DNA of 64,000 nucleotides from Actinernus sp. WN-2022 (GCA_030867875.1 JAOWCC010000064.1:38152802-38216801); one strand, 5' to 3'; positions 41,501 through 50,108 are shown, numbered from the stretch's first letter. Numbers and translations are program-made. Notes: generated from the letters alone by a model not told the origin.

Positions 41501-44500
41501 GTTCTCGTTGGAATGCTTTGTTTTCGTTCTGCAGTGTAATTGGTTCTCGTTGGAATGCTTTGTTTTCGTTCTGCAGTGTAATTGGTTCTCGTTGGAATGC
41601 TTTGTTTTCGTTCTGCAGTGTAATTGGTTCTCGTTGGAATGCTTTGTTTTCGTTCTGCAGTGTAATTGGTTCTCGTTGGAATGCTTTGTTTTCGTTCTGC
41701 AGTGTAATTGGTTCTCGTTGGAATGCTTTGTTTTCGTTCTGCAGTGTAATTGGTTCTCGTTGGAATGCTTTGTTTTCGTTCTGCAGTGTAATTGGTTCTC
41801 GTTGGAATGCTTTGTTTTCGTTCTGCAGTGTAATTGGTTCTCGTTGGAATGCTTTGTTTTCGTTCTGCAGTGTAATTGGTTCTCGTTGGAATGCTTTGTT
41901 TTCGTTCTGCAGTGTAATTGGTTCTCGTTGGAATGCTTTGTTTTCGTTCTGCAGTGTAATTGGTTCTCGTTGGAATGCTTTGTTTTCGTTCTGCAGTGTA
42001 ATTGGTTCTCGTTGGAATGCTTTGTTTGCGTTCTGCAGTGTAATTGGTTCTCGTTGGAATGCTTTGTTTTCGTTCTGCAGTGTAATTGGTTCTCGTTGGA
42101 ATGCTTTGTTTGCGTTCTGCAGTGTAATTGGTTCTCGTTGGAATGCTTTGTTTTCGTTCTGCAGTGTAATTGGTTCTCGTTGGAATGCTTTGTTTTCGTT
42201 CTGCAGTGTAATTGGTTCTCGTTGGAATGCTTTGTTTTCGTTCTGCAGTGTAATTGGTTCTCGTTGGAATGCTTTGTTTTCGTTCTGCAGTGTAATTGGT
42301 TCTCGTTGGAATGCTTTGTTTTCGTTCTGCAGTGTAATTGGTTCTCGTTGGAATGCTTTGTTTGCGTTCTGCAGTGTAATTGGTTCTCGTTGGAATGCTT
42401 TGTTTTCGTTCTGCAGTGTAATTGGTTCTCGTTGGAATGCTTTGTTTGCGTTCTGCAGTGTAATTGGTTCTCGTTGGAATGCTTTGTTTTCGTTCTGCAG
42501 TGTAATTGGTTCTCGTTGGAATGCTTTGTTTTCGTTCTGCAGTGTAATTGGTTCTCGTTGGAATGCTTTGTTTTCGTTCTGCAGTGTAATTGGTTCTCGT
42601 TGGAATGCTTTGTTTTCGTTCTGCAGTGTAATTGGTTCTCGTTGGAATGCTTTGTTTTCGTTCTGCAGTGTAATTGGTTCTCGTTGGAATGCTTTGTTTT
42701 CGTTCTGCAGTGTAATTGGTTCTCGTTGGAATGCTTTGTTTTCGTTCTGCAGTGTAATTGGTTCTCGTTGGAATGCTTTGTTTTCGTTCTGCAGTGTAAT
42801 TGGTTCTCGTTGGAATGCTTTGTTTGCGTTCTGCAGTGTAATTGGTTCTCGTTGGAATGCTTTGTTTTCGTTCTGCAGTGTAATTGGTTCTCGTTGGAAT
42901 GCTTTGTTTTCGTTCTGCAGTGTAATTGGTTCTCGTTGTCAAGTTGTCCCGGTTATAGTAGTCACACTGTAAAAAATGTGTACTAATGTTTTCTGTGTTG
43001 AATATTTACTATTTTTCTCCATGTAGATATCAGCACTTTAAGCCAGTTAAAAGTCCTAGAGATGTCCTTTAACCTACTCATCTCGCTTCCAGCAAGGTAC
43101 AGTCCTGCAAGGCTAGACATAAATGGGAATAGACCTTTCGTATTGACGATTTGCTGCTGATTGTGATGACTACAGACTCATCAGTACACTTGTTTGCACT
43201 GAATTACATTTGAACTGCACTGCTCTCAGCCAATGAGGATTGACTTTTTTTTATGTATATGATTATCATATAAACTGACTTAATCCAATCACACGTGTGG
43301 GATGGATGAAATCAAACTAAATGTGCAAAAAGATTAACAAACTGTACGTAGATCTAGTCTTCAAGGAAAATATATCGAACATTGATTCCGGACATGCGCA
43401 AAACCATGACGTAGCACCTTTAATACTCATCGATGCACTTTCACTCTGCGGACGTTTTTACCAAAACTAATTACAATTGGCCAAATGACCGTCGCATACT
43501 CCTATTCCAATCCAACAGCAACAACATTTTTTATTTCACACAGTAAGAATTTTTTTTTATCCCTGCCTTCTCGTCCATTCGCTCCTAAAGGGCAGTAGAA
43601 AGGGTAAGGTAGGGGTTACCTGGAATAACTGGAAAGCTAATCAAGCCAGGTGATCCAGGTCAGGTCAGGTACTTGTACATATTACAGCTCACTGAACACT
43701 ATTAAACAGAAAAATAATTACTGCTCACTAAACACTATTAAACAGAAAAAGCATTACTACTCATTTAACACTATTAAACAGAAAAATAATTAATGCTCAC
43801 GTAACACTATTAAACAGAAAAATAGTTACTGCTCACTGAACACTATTAAACAGAAAAATAATTACTGCTCACTTAACACTATTAAACAGAAAAAGAATTA
43901 AACAAGAAATTTGGAAATACATAGTTAGAGTAGCGAATCAGGCTAAAGAGAATCAGAATAATACTATTGTTTAATAGGGCTCGAGGTAGAGCGATTTTAG
44001 GTAATTACTAATTTAGTTGATAGCTTAACTTGCTTAGATATAGAGTTCCGCACTTTGGGACCTTGGTAAATATAAGGCTGTTTACTAGACACGTAGTTTA
44101 AAAAAATCGGAGAATGTGGATGGTAAATATTTATTGTGGAACCATTCCATTCTCTATTAGAGCCGTGCAACTACTATAACCGGTGCCACTCAGACAACGA
44201 GAACTAAGCACATTGCAAAACGAAAATAAAGTATTTCAACTTACAAATACTATAGTGCATAATTTCTTGATCCAACTAGAACGGTTGGAAATTTTAAGAG
44301 CATATAGGATATCACACGATGTTATTCATTAAAAAGACTTCGACTTCAAAACTAGTGACCACCAATTTTTGCCTTTACCAGATTGAAGCTCGACCAAGTA
44401 GTTGAAATGTATTGTCTTTTACTTGACACTCGGATTGGATCAAATAACCGCATGTTCACCGCAAATGTGATTGGTTCTTGTTGTCTTAGCCACCACTTCT

Positions 44501-47500
44501 TTCTTGGCCGTTCTCTTAAATGTTTTCCCCTTGTCTTAGCTTTGATTTAGTACGAACAAGTTATCACACAATGTACCATGGTATATCCTCTTATTTCAGC
44601 CAATCAGAAAACGATAATCTGGACAGTTTGAATATGACCCGGGCCCAATTCAATAAAACTTTTACACGTGTCCGTACTTTACGTCTGGCCATTGTTTCAT
44701 AGCCGGAAAACAATGGCCAGAGGCTTGGAAAATACATGTGCAAAAGTTTTATTGAATTGGCCCCAGATTTAGTGCATGTTATGGACTTGCAATATAACTT
44801 TTGAAAGTTCTCACATCCTTATCTTTTGTGTTTCGTGCATCAACAGCTTGTTCGAGTTACAAGATTTGGAGATTCTTGACTTTTCCTACAACCGACTTTC
44901 CTTCATTCCAAGCGAAATCAGCAACCTACGGTGAGACGACAAACCACAGACCATCTGCTTCGTTCCCAGGCTTCTTAGCGTCCTCGCGCTCCGCGATTTT
45001 CAGACACCTGGGAACAAGCCAGTAAAGGATAGGCTCCATGTGCGGAATTCCGCTCAGAACACTTTCTTTTTGATGAAAGCAACAATGACGCAACAATAGG
45101 ATGATAGCGATGCATAGAGGAGCATCATAAAAATAGAGGTTTATAGGTTGGATTAATGACATCACACAACGTGTTTATAACGATTATAGTGTTCTTTCTG
45201 ACAAAAACCAATGCATCGATGTTCTAAATGACGTAACAATGGCATGATGTGGACGGTGCTTACGCAAGCACTGAAACCGGGGCCACTTAGACAACGAGAA
45301 CCAATCACATTGGAGAACAAAAACACAGCATTCCAACTCACGGTTATTTGAGCCAATCAGTGTTGAGTAAACGACAGTAGTATTTCAACTTGCTCGAGCT
45401 TCGATCCGATTAAAGGCAATTCTGAAGAAAATAATAAAGAAAATTGTATGGATATTTTACTTGTGTTTAGTTCTCGTTGTTTCTGTAGCTGTGTACAGCC
45501 GCTGCTCCACAGGCTATGGTGTCAGTGGCTTTTTGTGGGCAGGACAGACAAAAACGCTTGCAAAACAGAAATATACAAAACAGCGCAAATATTGAATCGT
45601 GTGGCATAATTTTTCCCCTCAGGTATTTGCGGGAGCTGAATTTGGAGGGCAACCAGCTTGGAGCAATGCCTGTCGGTACTCTATACCTTCAGCTGAAGTA
45701 CTTTAGGATCGGCAACAATTACATCCACCCTTTGTTCTGGCGAGAAACTGCTAGCAATCAACCGCAGGTAAGAAATACCTGAGTCACAGGAAGCCCGAGC
45801 TATATGTAAACAAACCTGAACCACAGGAAGCCCGAGCTGTATTATGAGCGCGTGCTAAAATCAACACATAACAGCAGAATCAAGTCGAAAGGTATTTTAT
45901 TTCACAATTTGCTAAGAAATCAGTGACAAATACACAAAATGGGAGGATGGTTAGCCTGTTCAATAGTTAAGGAGACACGAGTGACCGAGTGAGTCTGGTA
46001 CGAGACAAAACCGCTGGCGCATGCTCGATACGAAAACAACACGAATGCTGCAGTGCCTTCTTTTCTCTTCGCTTTTCATGGAGTTTAAAGACCCTGTGTC
46101 CGAGCCCATGGTGCTTTGCGCCAATGTTATGATTAGTTTGTTTATCAACGGCCGCATAAATTAAAGGCCAGCTTTTAGGCGAACTAAGCCTAAAATGCTC
46201 TCGATTGTTTATCAGTTTCATAAAAAAAGTACACATACACTTTGGATAACGAATTTCATAATTTTTACCGGATTAAAAACCCAATCGAGCCCACGAATTT
46301 TCCCCGGATGCTTCGAATATGATTTTAACAGCCGACTCGGCAGGAAGCCAGTTGTTCTGTCTTTAGATTCTAATTAGGTTTACGAGTGCGACTTTTCACA
46401 ACTCTACAAGCAAACACATACTCTTGCTACCTTGTTTTCATGTCTCCAGTATTGCTTAGCTGTATTTGAAGATCTCTACTTTCCTTGCGAATGATATATT
46501 TTGAGTGCAAAATGAAATGTCGTACTCGCACTCGAGTCAAACTCACAGCGAAGTAACAGCTGAACTCGGCAGATTGGACTTTGACGTATACAGATAAGTC
46601 TGTAACACCGCAGTGGAGCTCAGCCGTGCGAAATTATAATTACGAATGATCTTGATGCCAGAAGCGGTTGCTTTGTGCCGCTTTGTATTTCCAACGAAGC
46701 CCGCCGGTCCCTTAGTGCAGCAAATCCCCGGGAAACTCACGTAGTAGTCCTTTTGAACCACAAGTGGTCTCTTGTAGACCTAGAGAAAGTAAAATGTGGA
46801 CTGCTGAAGGATTATTTGTCGAGTCGCTTTGCCTCGCTGTCTCGGTCCTTTCTCCGGCATTCCTCTACTCGCCACTCTAGACCGGGATTCGAAGAAATAT
46901 TCGAACTAAAGTTTCATTTAAAAAAGTATATATACAAAAGTTAAGATAAAAGAAAGTCAGTTAAGCATATATACCTATGAATAATTACACGATGGCCCAA
47001 ACTAGGGATGGATTTCGAAAGATTCGAGAGTCACATAACAACAACGATCTTTCTGATTTTCGTAGTCTACGAAAATGATTTGCGCGCGCAAAGCACCATG
47101 GGCTCGGACACAGGGTCTTTAAGAAGAAGGGTTGTGTCTAGTATAAGGAATGGCAAGCGATCACTGACTTCAAGGGCACCCAACGAAGTTTTCTGTTAAA
47201 AAGCTGTTCGGGAGAGTAAGTTAGCCTAAAACTTTTGGATTTGAAAAAAATTGTCCCTAGAAAATTGTTTTCTGAAATACTGGCTAGAAAATTGTTTTCA
47301 ATCTCTAGAAAGTTATAGAAGAAAAGGGAGACTAAAAGGTTTCCCCTAAAATATTCGTGCGTATTCGTCTGATCAATAGAGCAAGAGCTTTCCCCTAAAA
47401 TATTCGTACGTTTTCGTCTGATCAATAGAGTCAGAACGATGCGGAAAAAAACATTGGTTGGAATGAAAAAAACAAAACATATTATCACAAATCATTTAGT

Positions 47501-50097
47501 GAAGCGGCCACCTAAAGTTTTCGAGAACACATTTTCATTCTCTAAGAAATTCTGACATATAAAATCCGAAAGAATAAACCTTTAGCAAATGGAGGTCACC
47601 TAAAAGAATTGCCTAAAGGAAAAACGAACCCCTAAAAAATTCGTACCTCCACAAAACTTTGCAACATGAAGTTACTTGGCCTAGAAAATTCTTGTTTATG
47701 TTCTAGACTACTAACAAATTCGTAGGCCGGGAATATTTTGCCATAGAATTTTCGGTTGACGCGATTTCCACCTAGAAAATCCGAACAGCTAATAGCTTTC
47801 TAGAATACGTCAAAAGACATAGTAGGCGCCTTAAAATGGCTAGATGAGCTGCATACAACTGGTTTCAAACGAATTTCAAAAAGTACTCGTTGGGTGCCCT
47901 TGTGACTTCCCCTACCCATTGTGGGACCAATGTTTTTATTGTGCACACAGTGCATATCCGTGACGCAAACGAGTGCTAAACTCTAATATTTACCTCAGGG
48001 CAAGTGAAATAGAACACTCTGCCTCGTTACACGTGTAACAATGCTCTGTAATGAAAAATATTTCTTAAAATAATTGAAGTGATCCTCCAATACATTTTCT
48101 AACTAGTTTATAAACGTGTTTATCTCGTCTAGCGCTTCGTCACTGCTAACTTTTTATGATAATGCATGCGTGTAGCTCACCTTTGCAATTTAGTTGACTT
48201 TTCCGCAACAGTTCCAGACTGATCGCAATCGAGAACTGGTAGTATAAACGATTTATAGTAAGATAATACCTGCAGTCTTCGTAGTCACATTGTTTTTAGT
48301 ACGACTTAGCATGCCTACTCTCTTTCCTGGTTAAGACATGTTTGACATGAGCATTCCAGGCCGGAAAGAGTTTCGTCCAAGACGACGCGCTTTATTGACA
48401 ACTGGTGACAGAACAAGAGTTTCGTCCAAGACGACGCGCTTTATTGACAACTGGTGACAGAACATAGTGATACTTCAGTCCCAAACAGATTTTCCGTTAT
48501 ATTTTTAACAAAGTATTCACCAGTTCAAGCTCATATGTAAGAACTGCTTAGATTTCATGTATATGTATAAATAGTACTTATTGTTCGAGTCAACAGTTGT
48601 TTTGTGCATGCAAGAGCCAGTGGTATTCATGCAGTTCCCTGGCTTGTATTTATTGCAGAGGTTACTAGATTTGTGCGCCCTAACAGTTGCTAAGACAGAC
48701 CAAGACACGGCTGCGATGGTCGCCCTGCCAGAACCACTGAAAGCACTTCTGAAGAAGTAAGTATTATTTCAACGTGTGTACAACAACAACAATATTTTAT
48801 TTCACTCAAACTATTACAAAATGTAGTATATTTTATAAATGAGTTGGAAGACCCGAACAAATCCATACAGCTATCTAACCGGGACTAAATAAGAATGTGT
48901 GAGTATAATAGAAATACGACACATGTAACACAAGGATCTGCGTCGACTAAGGGAGCTTGAAACGTGTCAGTTCTAGGAACTGACTGGACCAGTTCTCAGA
49001 ACTGACACGTTCCATTTAAGAACTCGCCGATCAGACCAGTCAGTTCGCGTCCATGCATGGAAAGCGCTCTTAGTCTAAACAGAGCAATGCGACTACCCTG
49101 GTGCTAGAGGCTTGAAGAAATAAAAGGTGAAGGGGAAAAAGAAAACAAGAAGAGCCTCTGGTGTTATCCGTTGAAAATCTCACTTCCATGCAAGCATTAG
49201 ATTAAGATTTTGAACCTCATCCTTGATTGCATAATCTACTCATTATCAAGCGTGAGTGCTGGATGTAACGATAATTTTCATTGGCTTCGACGTGTTTAAC
49301 GTGTTTTCTGGATTTGAAATTCAGCGCATGGAATTGAGATTCTCAACGGATAATTCCAAAAGCTCTACTTTTTCTCCTCTCTCTCGCATTTGATTTCTCC
49401 AAGCCTCTGGAACCCAGGGTATAATCCGGTATAATACGACATACAATGACTTCAACATTTTTCTTCCACCTGTCCTTGAACTTGTTGATATTCCGAAGTT
49501 TTCCCGAGTCGAACTTGTCTGTCACTCTCAGTGCATTTGAGAGTATTCGTTGCAAGGCAAGTTTTAGAAATTAGTTAATGCACGCAACATAACTCTATCC
49601 TACTTTCTTCAACACTGTTCGAAAATGTTGCGATGCGAGTTGCAGGAAAGTTATATTTCTGTTATTAGCACGCTATGAATTAAATTTTAGTTTGCAAAAT
49701 AAAGTTTCACGTTTTACCACCTTGTCTCGATATTTATATTGTCCACTTTGGTTGCTCAGTTGTAAAATTGCAGATCGAGAAGCTAAGCAATCCTAGTACT
49801 GTCAGGACTTCTTCGTGTAACATGTTGTACACTCGAAATGTTTCACGTGTTGTTTTACCTTAAGCATATCATTAACTTCTTCTTCGCAGCCCAAGTAAAT
49901 GCGATTGCTGTGGAGGGCCGAAGTTTGGCGAAGGTCTCCGAGTCATCAAGTCCATGGACGAAGTGTTCGGCGTCAGGAATTTGCCTTTTCTCTTCAGCGC
50001 TTGCACGCAAAAATGTCGTAAGAAATTTATCAAGAATAGGGACGCTATGCAGCTCTGGCTATGGAGAAATAACACAGTGGTTTCCAAGACGCAGTAA
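26000..50097 (+). CDS. LRRC63: LRRC63-like leucine-rich-repeat protein, complete 12-exon gene
   Basis: Exons: 26000-26516, 28580-28636, 32969-33470, 35470-35573, 36062-36153, 39383-39466, 40067-40148, 43027-43096, 44847-44930, 45623-45767, 48659-48756, 49890-50097. Every border is GT/AG and phases join into 680 aa. Layout: basic, Pro/Ser-rich disordered N-terminus (1-190) beginning near PLLRRPLPPK; a charged linker with Glu/Lys-rich segment (about 300-350); five to six short leucine-rich repeats of 23 residues (about 430-560), each roughly one exon; then a C-terminal module with C-x-CC...C-x3-C (Cys 616, 618, 619, 650, 654) and FGVRNLPFLFSAC. This order fits LRRC63, a poorly studied animal protein; the name is from memory of its layout, so moderate. 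LRRs normally bind proteins. No signal peptide or membrane segment, so intracellular. Confidence 0.82.
26551..26921. mobile_element. TIR element with AGTATT duplication in intron 1
   Basis: C/G-run ends followed by matching GACTCTCCATAACAGTAGAC arms; AGTATT flanks both sides (26545-26550, 26922-26927). Inside, CTAAGGGATAGCA-type words recur five times, in part as GATAGCACATTGGGTGTGG duplicates. It begins only 28 bp after the exon 1 donor. Confidence 0.75.
27120..27510 (-). mobile_element. LINE 3' remnant
   Basis: The minus strand retains GTRLWNTI and a KFKKHLFNN-like stretch near 27400-27500, the end of a CR1-like ORF2, and a TAATAATAATATTAAT tail. It is strongly decayed. 27511-28100 shows nothing further. 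Confidence 0.45.
28105..28215. repeat. Fragment of the 57-kb/63-kb element family
   Basis: The stretch with ATTTGGCATCGGATTCCCAT and ACAAACACTGTATTTC matches 63186-63274 and 57343-57385, with a small insertion between the two words. Confidence 0.6.
28580..28636 (+). CDS. LRRC63: LRRC63-like exon 2: 57-bp micro-exon
   Basis: SSIEVPDVTPRKPPRQLSI with split codons at both ends; TTTTTTTGCAG acceptor and GTACCT donor. The phase fits exons 1 and 3; this is the reason for accepting so short an exon. Confidence 0.75.
   Translation, partial: VPLKYQMSLQESLQGNYL
29206..29400. repeat. GGCTCGATGAAGGCACGAT repeat cluster 1
   Basis: About six loose copies of a 20-22 bp word, some inverted (GCCTTGATGCTCGATCTG-like), near the left end of the element at 28756. 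Confidence 0.75.
31000..31400 (-). other. Sequence block shared with 52600-52960
   Basis: Read on the minus strand it aligns with 52600-52960 on the plus strand over more than 300 bp. The minus frame encodes MDENRPVLYQEPEWHYLETK and MCIFVEDLKVENRHVE, about 70 codons. I do not recognise the protein. The second copy has stops. Confidence 0.55.
31509..31790. repeat. GGCTCGATGAAGGCACGAT repeat cluster 2
   Basis: About nine copies, more regular than cluster 1, at the right end of the same element. The subterminal position at both ends is typical of sites bound by a transposase, though that is inference. Confidence 0.8.
32512..32580 (+). repeat. tRNA-like stretch, possibly a SINE head
   Basis: TAGCTAGGTGGTCAAG resembles an A box and GGGTTCAAGGC a B box about 40 bp on. 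It does not fold into a convincing tRNA, so probably a decayed SINE. Confidence 0.25.
32969..33470 (+). CDS. LRRC63: LRRC63-like exon 3: charged linker
   Basis: About 167 codons from EMRVPEVGMDLIDTSEQD to KALTFV, including EVEEVDEKEEKVQEAAD, which may form a short coiled coil. TTTTTCTCAG acceptor, GTAAGT donor. Confidence 0.85.
33794..34574. mobile_element. TTAA-target element with ~330-bp inverted repeats
   Basis: TTAA at 33790-33793 and 34575-34578; ends AGTGCTACTGAAGCGAAA and complement. The arms (with ATGCAAATTAGATGGTC and GTGACGTCA words) cover most of the 781 bp. The TTAA duplication suggests piggyBac or Kolobok mobilisation. Intron 3 of the LRRC63-like gene. Confidence 0.8.
35038..35068. 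repeat. Poly-T/poly-G run
   Basis: About 20 T followed by about 11 G. Similar homopolymer runs lie at 39558-39580 (C) and 50636-50656 (C). Confidence 0.9.
35191..35350. repeat. Imperfect GTAGCAGCA/GTTGTAGCAG repeat
   Basis: A degenerate trinucleotide-type repeat of about 160 bp. The Leu-rich open frame read from it on the minus strand is a by-product. Confidence 0.75.
35470..35573 (+). CDS. LRRC63: LRRC63-like exon 4
   Basis: Reads DWPQVICYPESEVILPSSAP and AFFQGEAIPRTSSPFG when joined to exon 3's last two bases; the longer open frame in another phase here is spurious. GTGAGT donor. Confidence 0.75.
35744..35995 (+). mobile_element. tRNA-derived SINE, copy 1 (with A and B boxes)
   Basis: Head GGGTGGCGCAGTGGTTAAG (A box) and GTTCGATTCCC (B box) spaced as in a tRNA, then a body with CCTCTGGTTTTCCTCC and GATCAGCCCCTATGG, ending CCCGTTAGAAATTC. 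Partial copies lie at 22375-22565 and 38640-38812. Confidence 0.8.
36062..36153 (+). CDS. LRRC63: LRRC63-like exon 5
   Basis: VSTDEYQTHVSPLEAVILNA and IVTGSATFNIK, between a TTTTTTCATCTAG acceptor and GTATGA donor; ends in phase 0. Confidence 0.8.
36224..36340 (+). mobile_element. Left part of the minisatellite-parent MITE, copy A
   Basis: Starts TGTGACTACTCTAGCCGGGG and continues through CGAGAACC and GCCAATCAGTGTCGAGT, as in the other copies. It is cut off where the next element begins; its right half is missing. Confidence 0.7.
36341..36538. mobile_element. MITE with AGAGCAGATTTTGTATGAG ends
   Basis: Inverted ends of about 28 bp (with TATGAGTATGACAAACT). It seems to have inserted in the previous MITE. 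A diverged relative lies at 59750-59907 (shared ATGCCGT...GATCCAATCAAAT words). Confidence 0.7.
36811..36926. mobile_element. Small MITE ending ACCCTGGGTTCC
   Basis: GGTTCCAGAGGTTAAATG is mirrored by CATTTAACCTCTGGAACC. The same terminal motif CCCTGG..CCAGAGG occurs in the larger element at 49094-49421. Confidence 0.6.
37268..38617. mobile_element. 1.35-kb element with long diverged inverted repeats
   Basis: CTTTGTTTGAGACAAGA at the left is mirrored at the right; further in, AAATACACTAAGGAGTTTGT, GGCATGACCGAGCAACTAGC and AGTATTCTAACAG recur inverted (37340-37450 against 38085-38215). The middle 37460-38080 shows no ORF. Confidence 0.65.
38640..38812 (-). mobile_element. tRNA-derived SINE, copy 3, B box deleted
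   Basis: Minus strand, starts GGGGAGCCCGGGTGGCGCCA and then jumps to the ACGTGAGTTGGATTTG body: the part with the B box is missing. Its 3' end joins the end of the element at 37268. Confidence 0.7.
38982..39225. mobile_element. Near-perfect 244-bp palindromic MITE
   Basis: Arms of about 110 bp, TAGACCCTATGCATAAGTCC to ATTCATTCAG and back, differ at only a handful of sites and enclose a ~20-bp loop. It would form a long hairpin in RNA from intron 5 of the LRRC63-like gene. Confidence 0.8.
39383..39466 (+). CDS. LRRC63: LRRC63-like exon 6: first LRR
   Basis: 28 codons, AHFLCNLPSLIQLSDTLTHL then NASFNDFW. The L-x-x-L-x-x-S-x-N-x pattern marks a leucine-rich repeat. Confidence 0.85.
40067..40148 (+). 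CDS. LRRC63: LRRC63-like exon 7: LRR
   Basis: VFPPEILELKLLVSLKLRNN then PIKEIPH: LVSLKLRNNPIKEIP is a typical LRR core. The following intron holds the 57-copy minisatellite. Confidence 0.88.
40219..40293. repeat. Small inverted repeat TAATGTACCAACC
   Basis: 13-bp ends, 75 bp in all, immediately upstream of the minisatellite element. Probably a tiny MITE. Confidence 0.45.
40421..42969. mobile_element. MITE whose right inverted repeat became a minisatellite
   Basis: Ends CAGTGTGACTACTATAACC and its exact complement. The left arm continues through ACAACGAGAACCAA, CATTGCAGAACG and AAACAAAGCATTC. The right arm is the complement, but its inner part (the 42-bp piece from TGGAATGC to GGTTCTCGT) is present 57 times. 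The rest of the interior is short (40500-40542), reduced by a deletion compared with the copy at 51268-51470. Lies in intron 7 of the LRRC63-like gene. Confidence 0.88.
40543..42936. repeat. 42-bp minisatellite, 57 copies
   Basis: Unit: TGGAATGCTTTGTTTTCG, then TTCTGCAGTG, then TAATTGGTTCTCGT. 57 units fill exactly 2394 bp. The only variation I can find is T/G at position 16, G in units 3, 11, 21, 23, 36, 38, 44, 46 and 55. Because 42 is divisible by three and the unit has stop-free frames, three frames stay open for more than 800 codons; none is a gene. Each unit contains a PstI site and a splice-acceptor-like TTTTCGTTCTGCAG. Confidence 0.97.
43027..43096 (+). CDS. LRRC63: LRRC63-like exon 8: LRR
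   Basis: 70 bp, too short to stand out alone: ISTLSQLKVLEMSFNLLISL PA. The acceptor is TTTTTCTCCATGTAG and both split codons fit the neighbours. Confidence 0.85.
43686..43902. repeat. 36-bp tandem repeat, six copies
   Basis: Unit around GCTCACTGAACACTATTAAAC plus AGAAAAATAATTACT. Copies differ by a few bases. Intron 8. 43100-43680 shows no clear feature except a weak GGAATAG inverted pair. Confidence 0.88.
44166..44495. mobile_element. Minisatellite-parent MITE, copy B (about full length)
   Basis: Left CAACTACTATAACCGGTGCC, CAACGAGAAC, right GTGATTGGTTCTTGTTGTCT. About 330 bp, with internal AAAAGACTTCGACTTCAAAA as in the 40.5-kb copy. A single copy of the 42-bp region, diverged. Confidence 0.75.
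44640..44764. mobile_element. MITE of the GGGCCAATT family, copy 2
   Basis: Ends GGGCCCAATTCAATAAAACT and complement, with TTTTACACGTGT-type subterminal words; 125 bp. Compare 6556-6668. It ends about 80 bp before exon 9. Confidence 0.72.
44847..44930 (+). CDS. LRRC63: LRRC63-like exon 9: LRR
   Basis: LFELQDLEILDFSYNRLSFI then PSEISNL, a canonical LRR with 23-residue spacing. GTGAGA donor. Confidence 0.88.
45271..45491. mobile_element. Minisatellite-parent MITE, copy C
   Basis: Contains GGGGCCACTTAGACAACGAG and GCCAATCAGTGTTGAGTAAA; right end TAGTTCTCGTTGTTTCTGTAG, rather decayed. Confidence 0.65.
45623..45767 (+). CDS. LRRC63: LRRC63-like exon 10: last LRR and cap
   Basis: YLRELNLEGNQLGAMPVGTL, then LKYFRIGNNYIHPLFW, a final repeat leading into the post-LRR segment. 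TTTTTCCCCTCAG acceptor. Confidence 0.88.
46089..47118. mobile_element. 1.03-kb TTAA-target element
   Basis: TTAA at 46085-46088 and 47119-47122; ends AGACCCTGTGTCCGAGCCCA identical and inverted through GGTGCTTTGCGC (about 33 bp). No transposase inside. Intron 10. Confidence 0.75.
47340..47450. repeat. Tandem duplication of a ~54-bp unit
   Basis: TTTCCCCTAAAATATTCGT and GTCTGATCAATAGAG occur twice in order. The surrounding 47120-48360 is otherwise without recognisable features. Confidence 0.75.
48368..48465. repeat. 49-bp tandem duplication, two nearly identical copies
   Basis: GAGTTTCGTCCAAGACGACG to GGTGACAGAACA twice in a row with no mismatch except the final base. Recent, about 190 bp before exon 11. 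Confidence 0.9.
48659..48756 (+). CDS. LRRC63: LRRC63-like exon 11: post-LRR helix
   Basis: RLLDLCALTVAKTDQDTAAM, then VALPEPLKALLK. The 'P-Q-R-L-L-D-L' join after LRRs recurs in related LRR proteins. GTAAGT donor. Confidence 0.82.
49094..49421. mobile_element. MITE with ~100-bp inverted repeats
   Basis: Ends TACCCTGGTGCTAGAGGCTT and complement of TACCCTGGGTTCCAGAGGCT; arms continue through GGAGAAAAAG-like and TTATCCGTTGA words. 328 bp, intron 11. Confidence 0.7.
49890..50097 (+). CDS. LRRC63: LRRC63-like exon 12: C-terminal Cys module and stop
   Basis: NPSKCDCCGGPKFGEGLRVI, then FGVRNLPFLFSACTQKCRKK, ending VVSKTQ-TAA. The five cysteines (C-x-CC and C-x3-C) could bind zinc. An AATAAA follows 12 bp after the stop. 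Confidence 0.88.
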
Positions 50098-50108
50098 TAG
50101 TGCTCAAT

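Noticed and set aside
40471..42986. Three overlapping open frames of more than 800 codons, which look like a giant repeat protein
   Set aside because: They arise because the 42-bp minisatellite unit is a multiple of three and lacks stops in three frames. They lie in an intron of a well-supported gene, between MITE ends, on both strands.
46675..46944. Possible gene in intron 10
   Set aside because: Inside a TTAA element, no recognisable domain, and no second exon.
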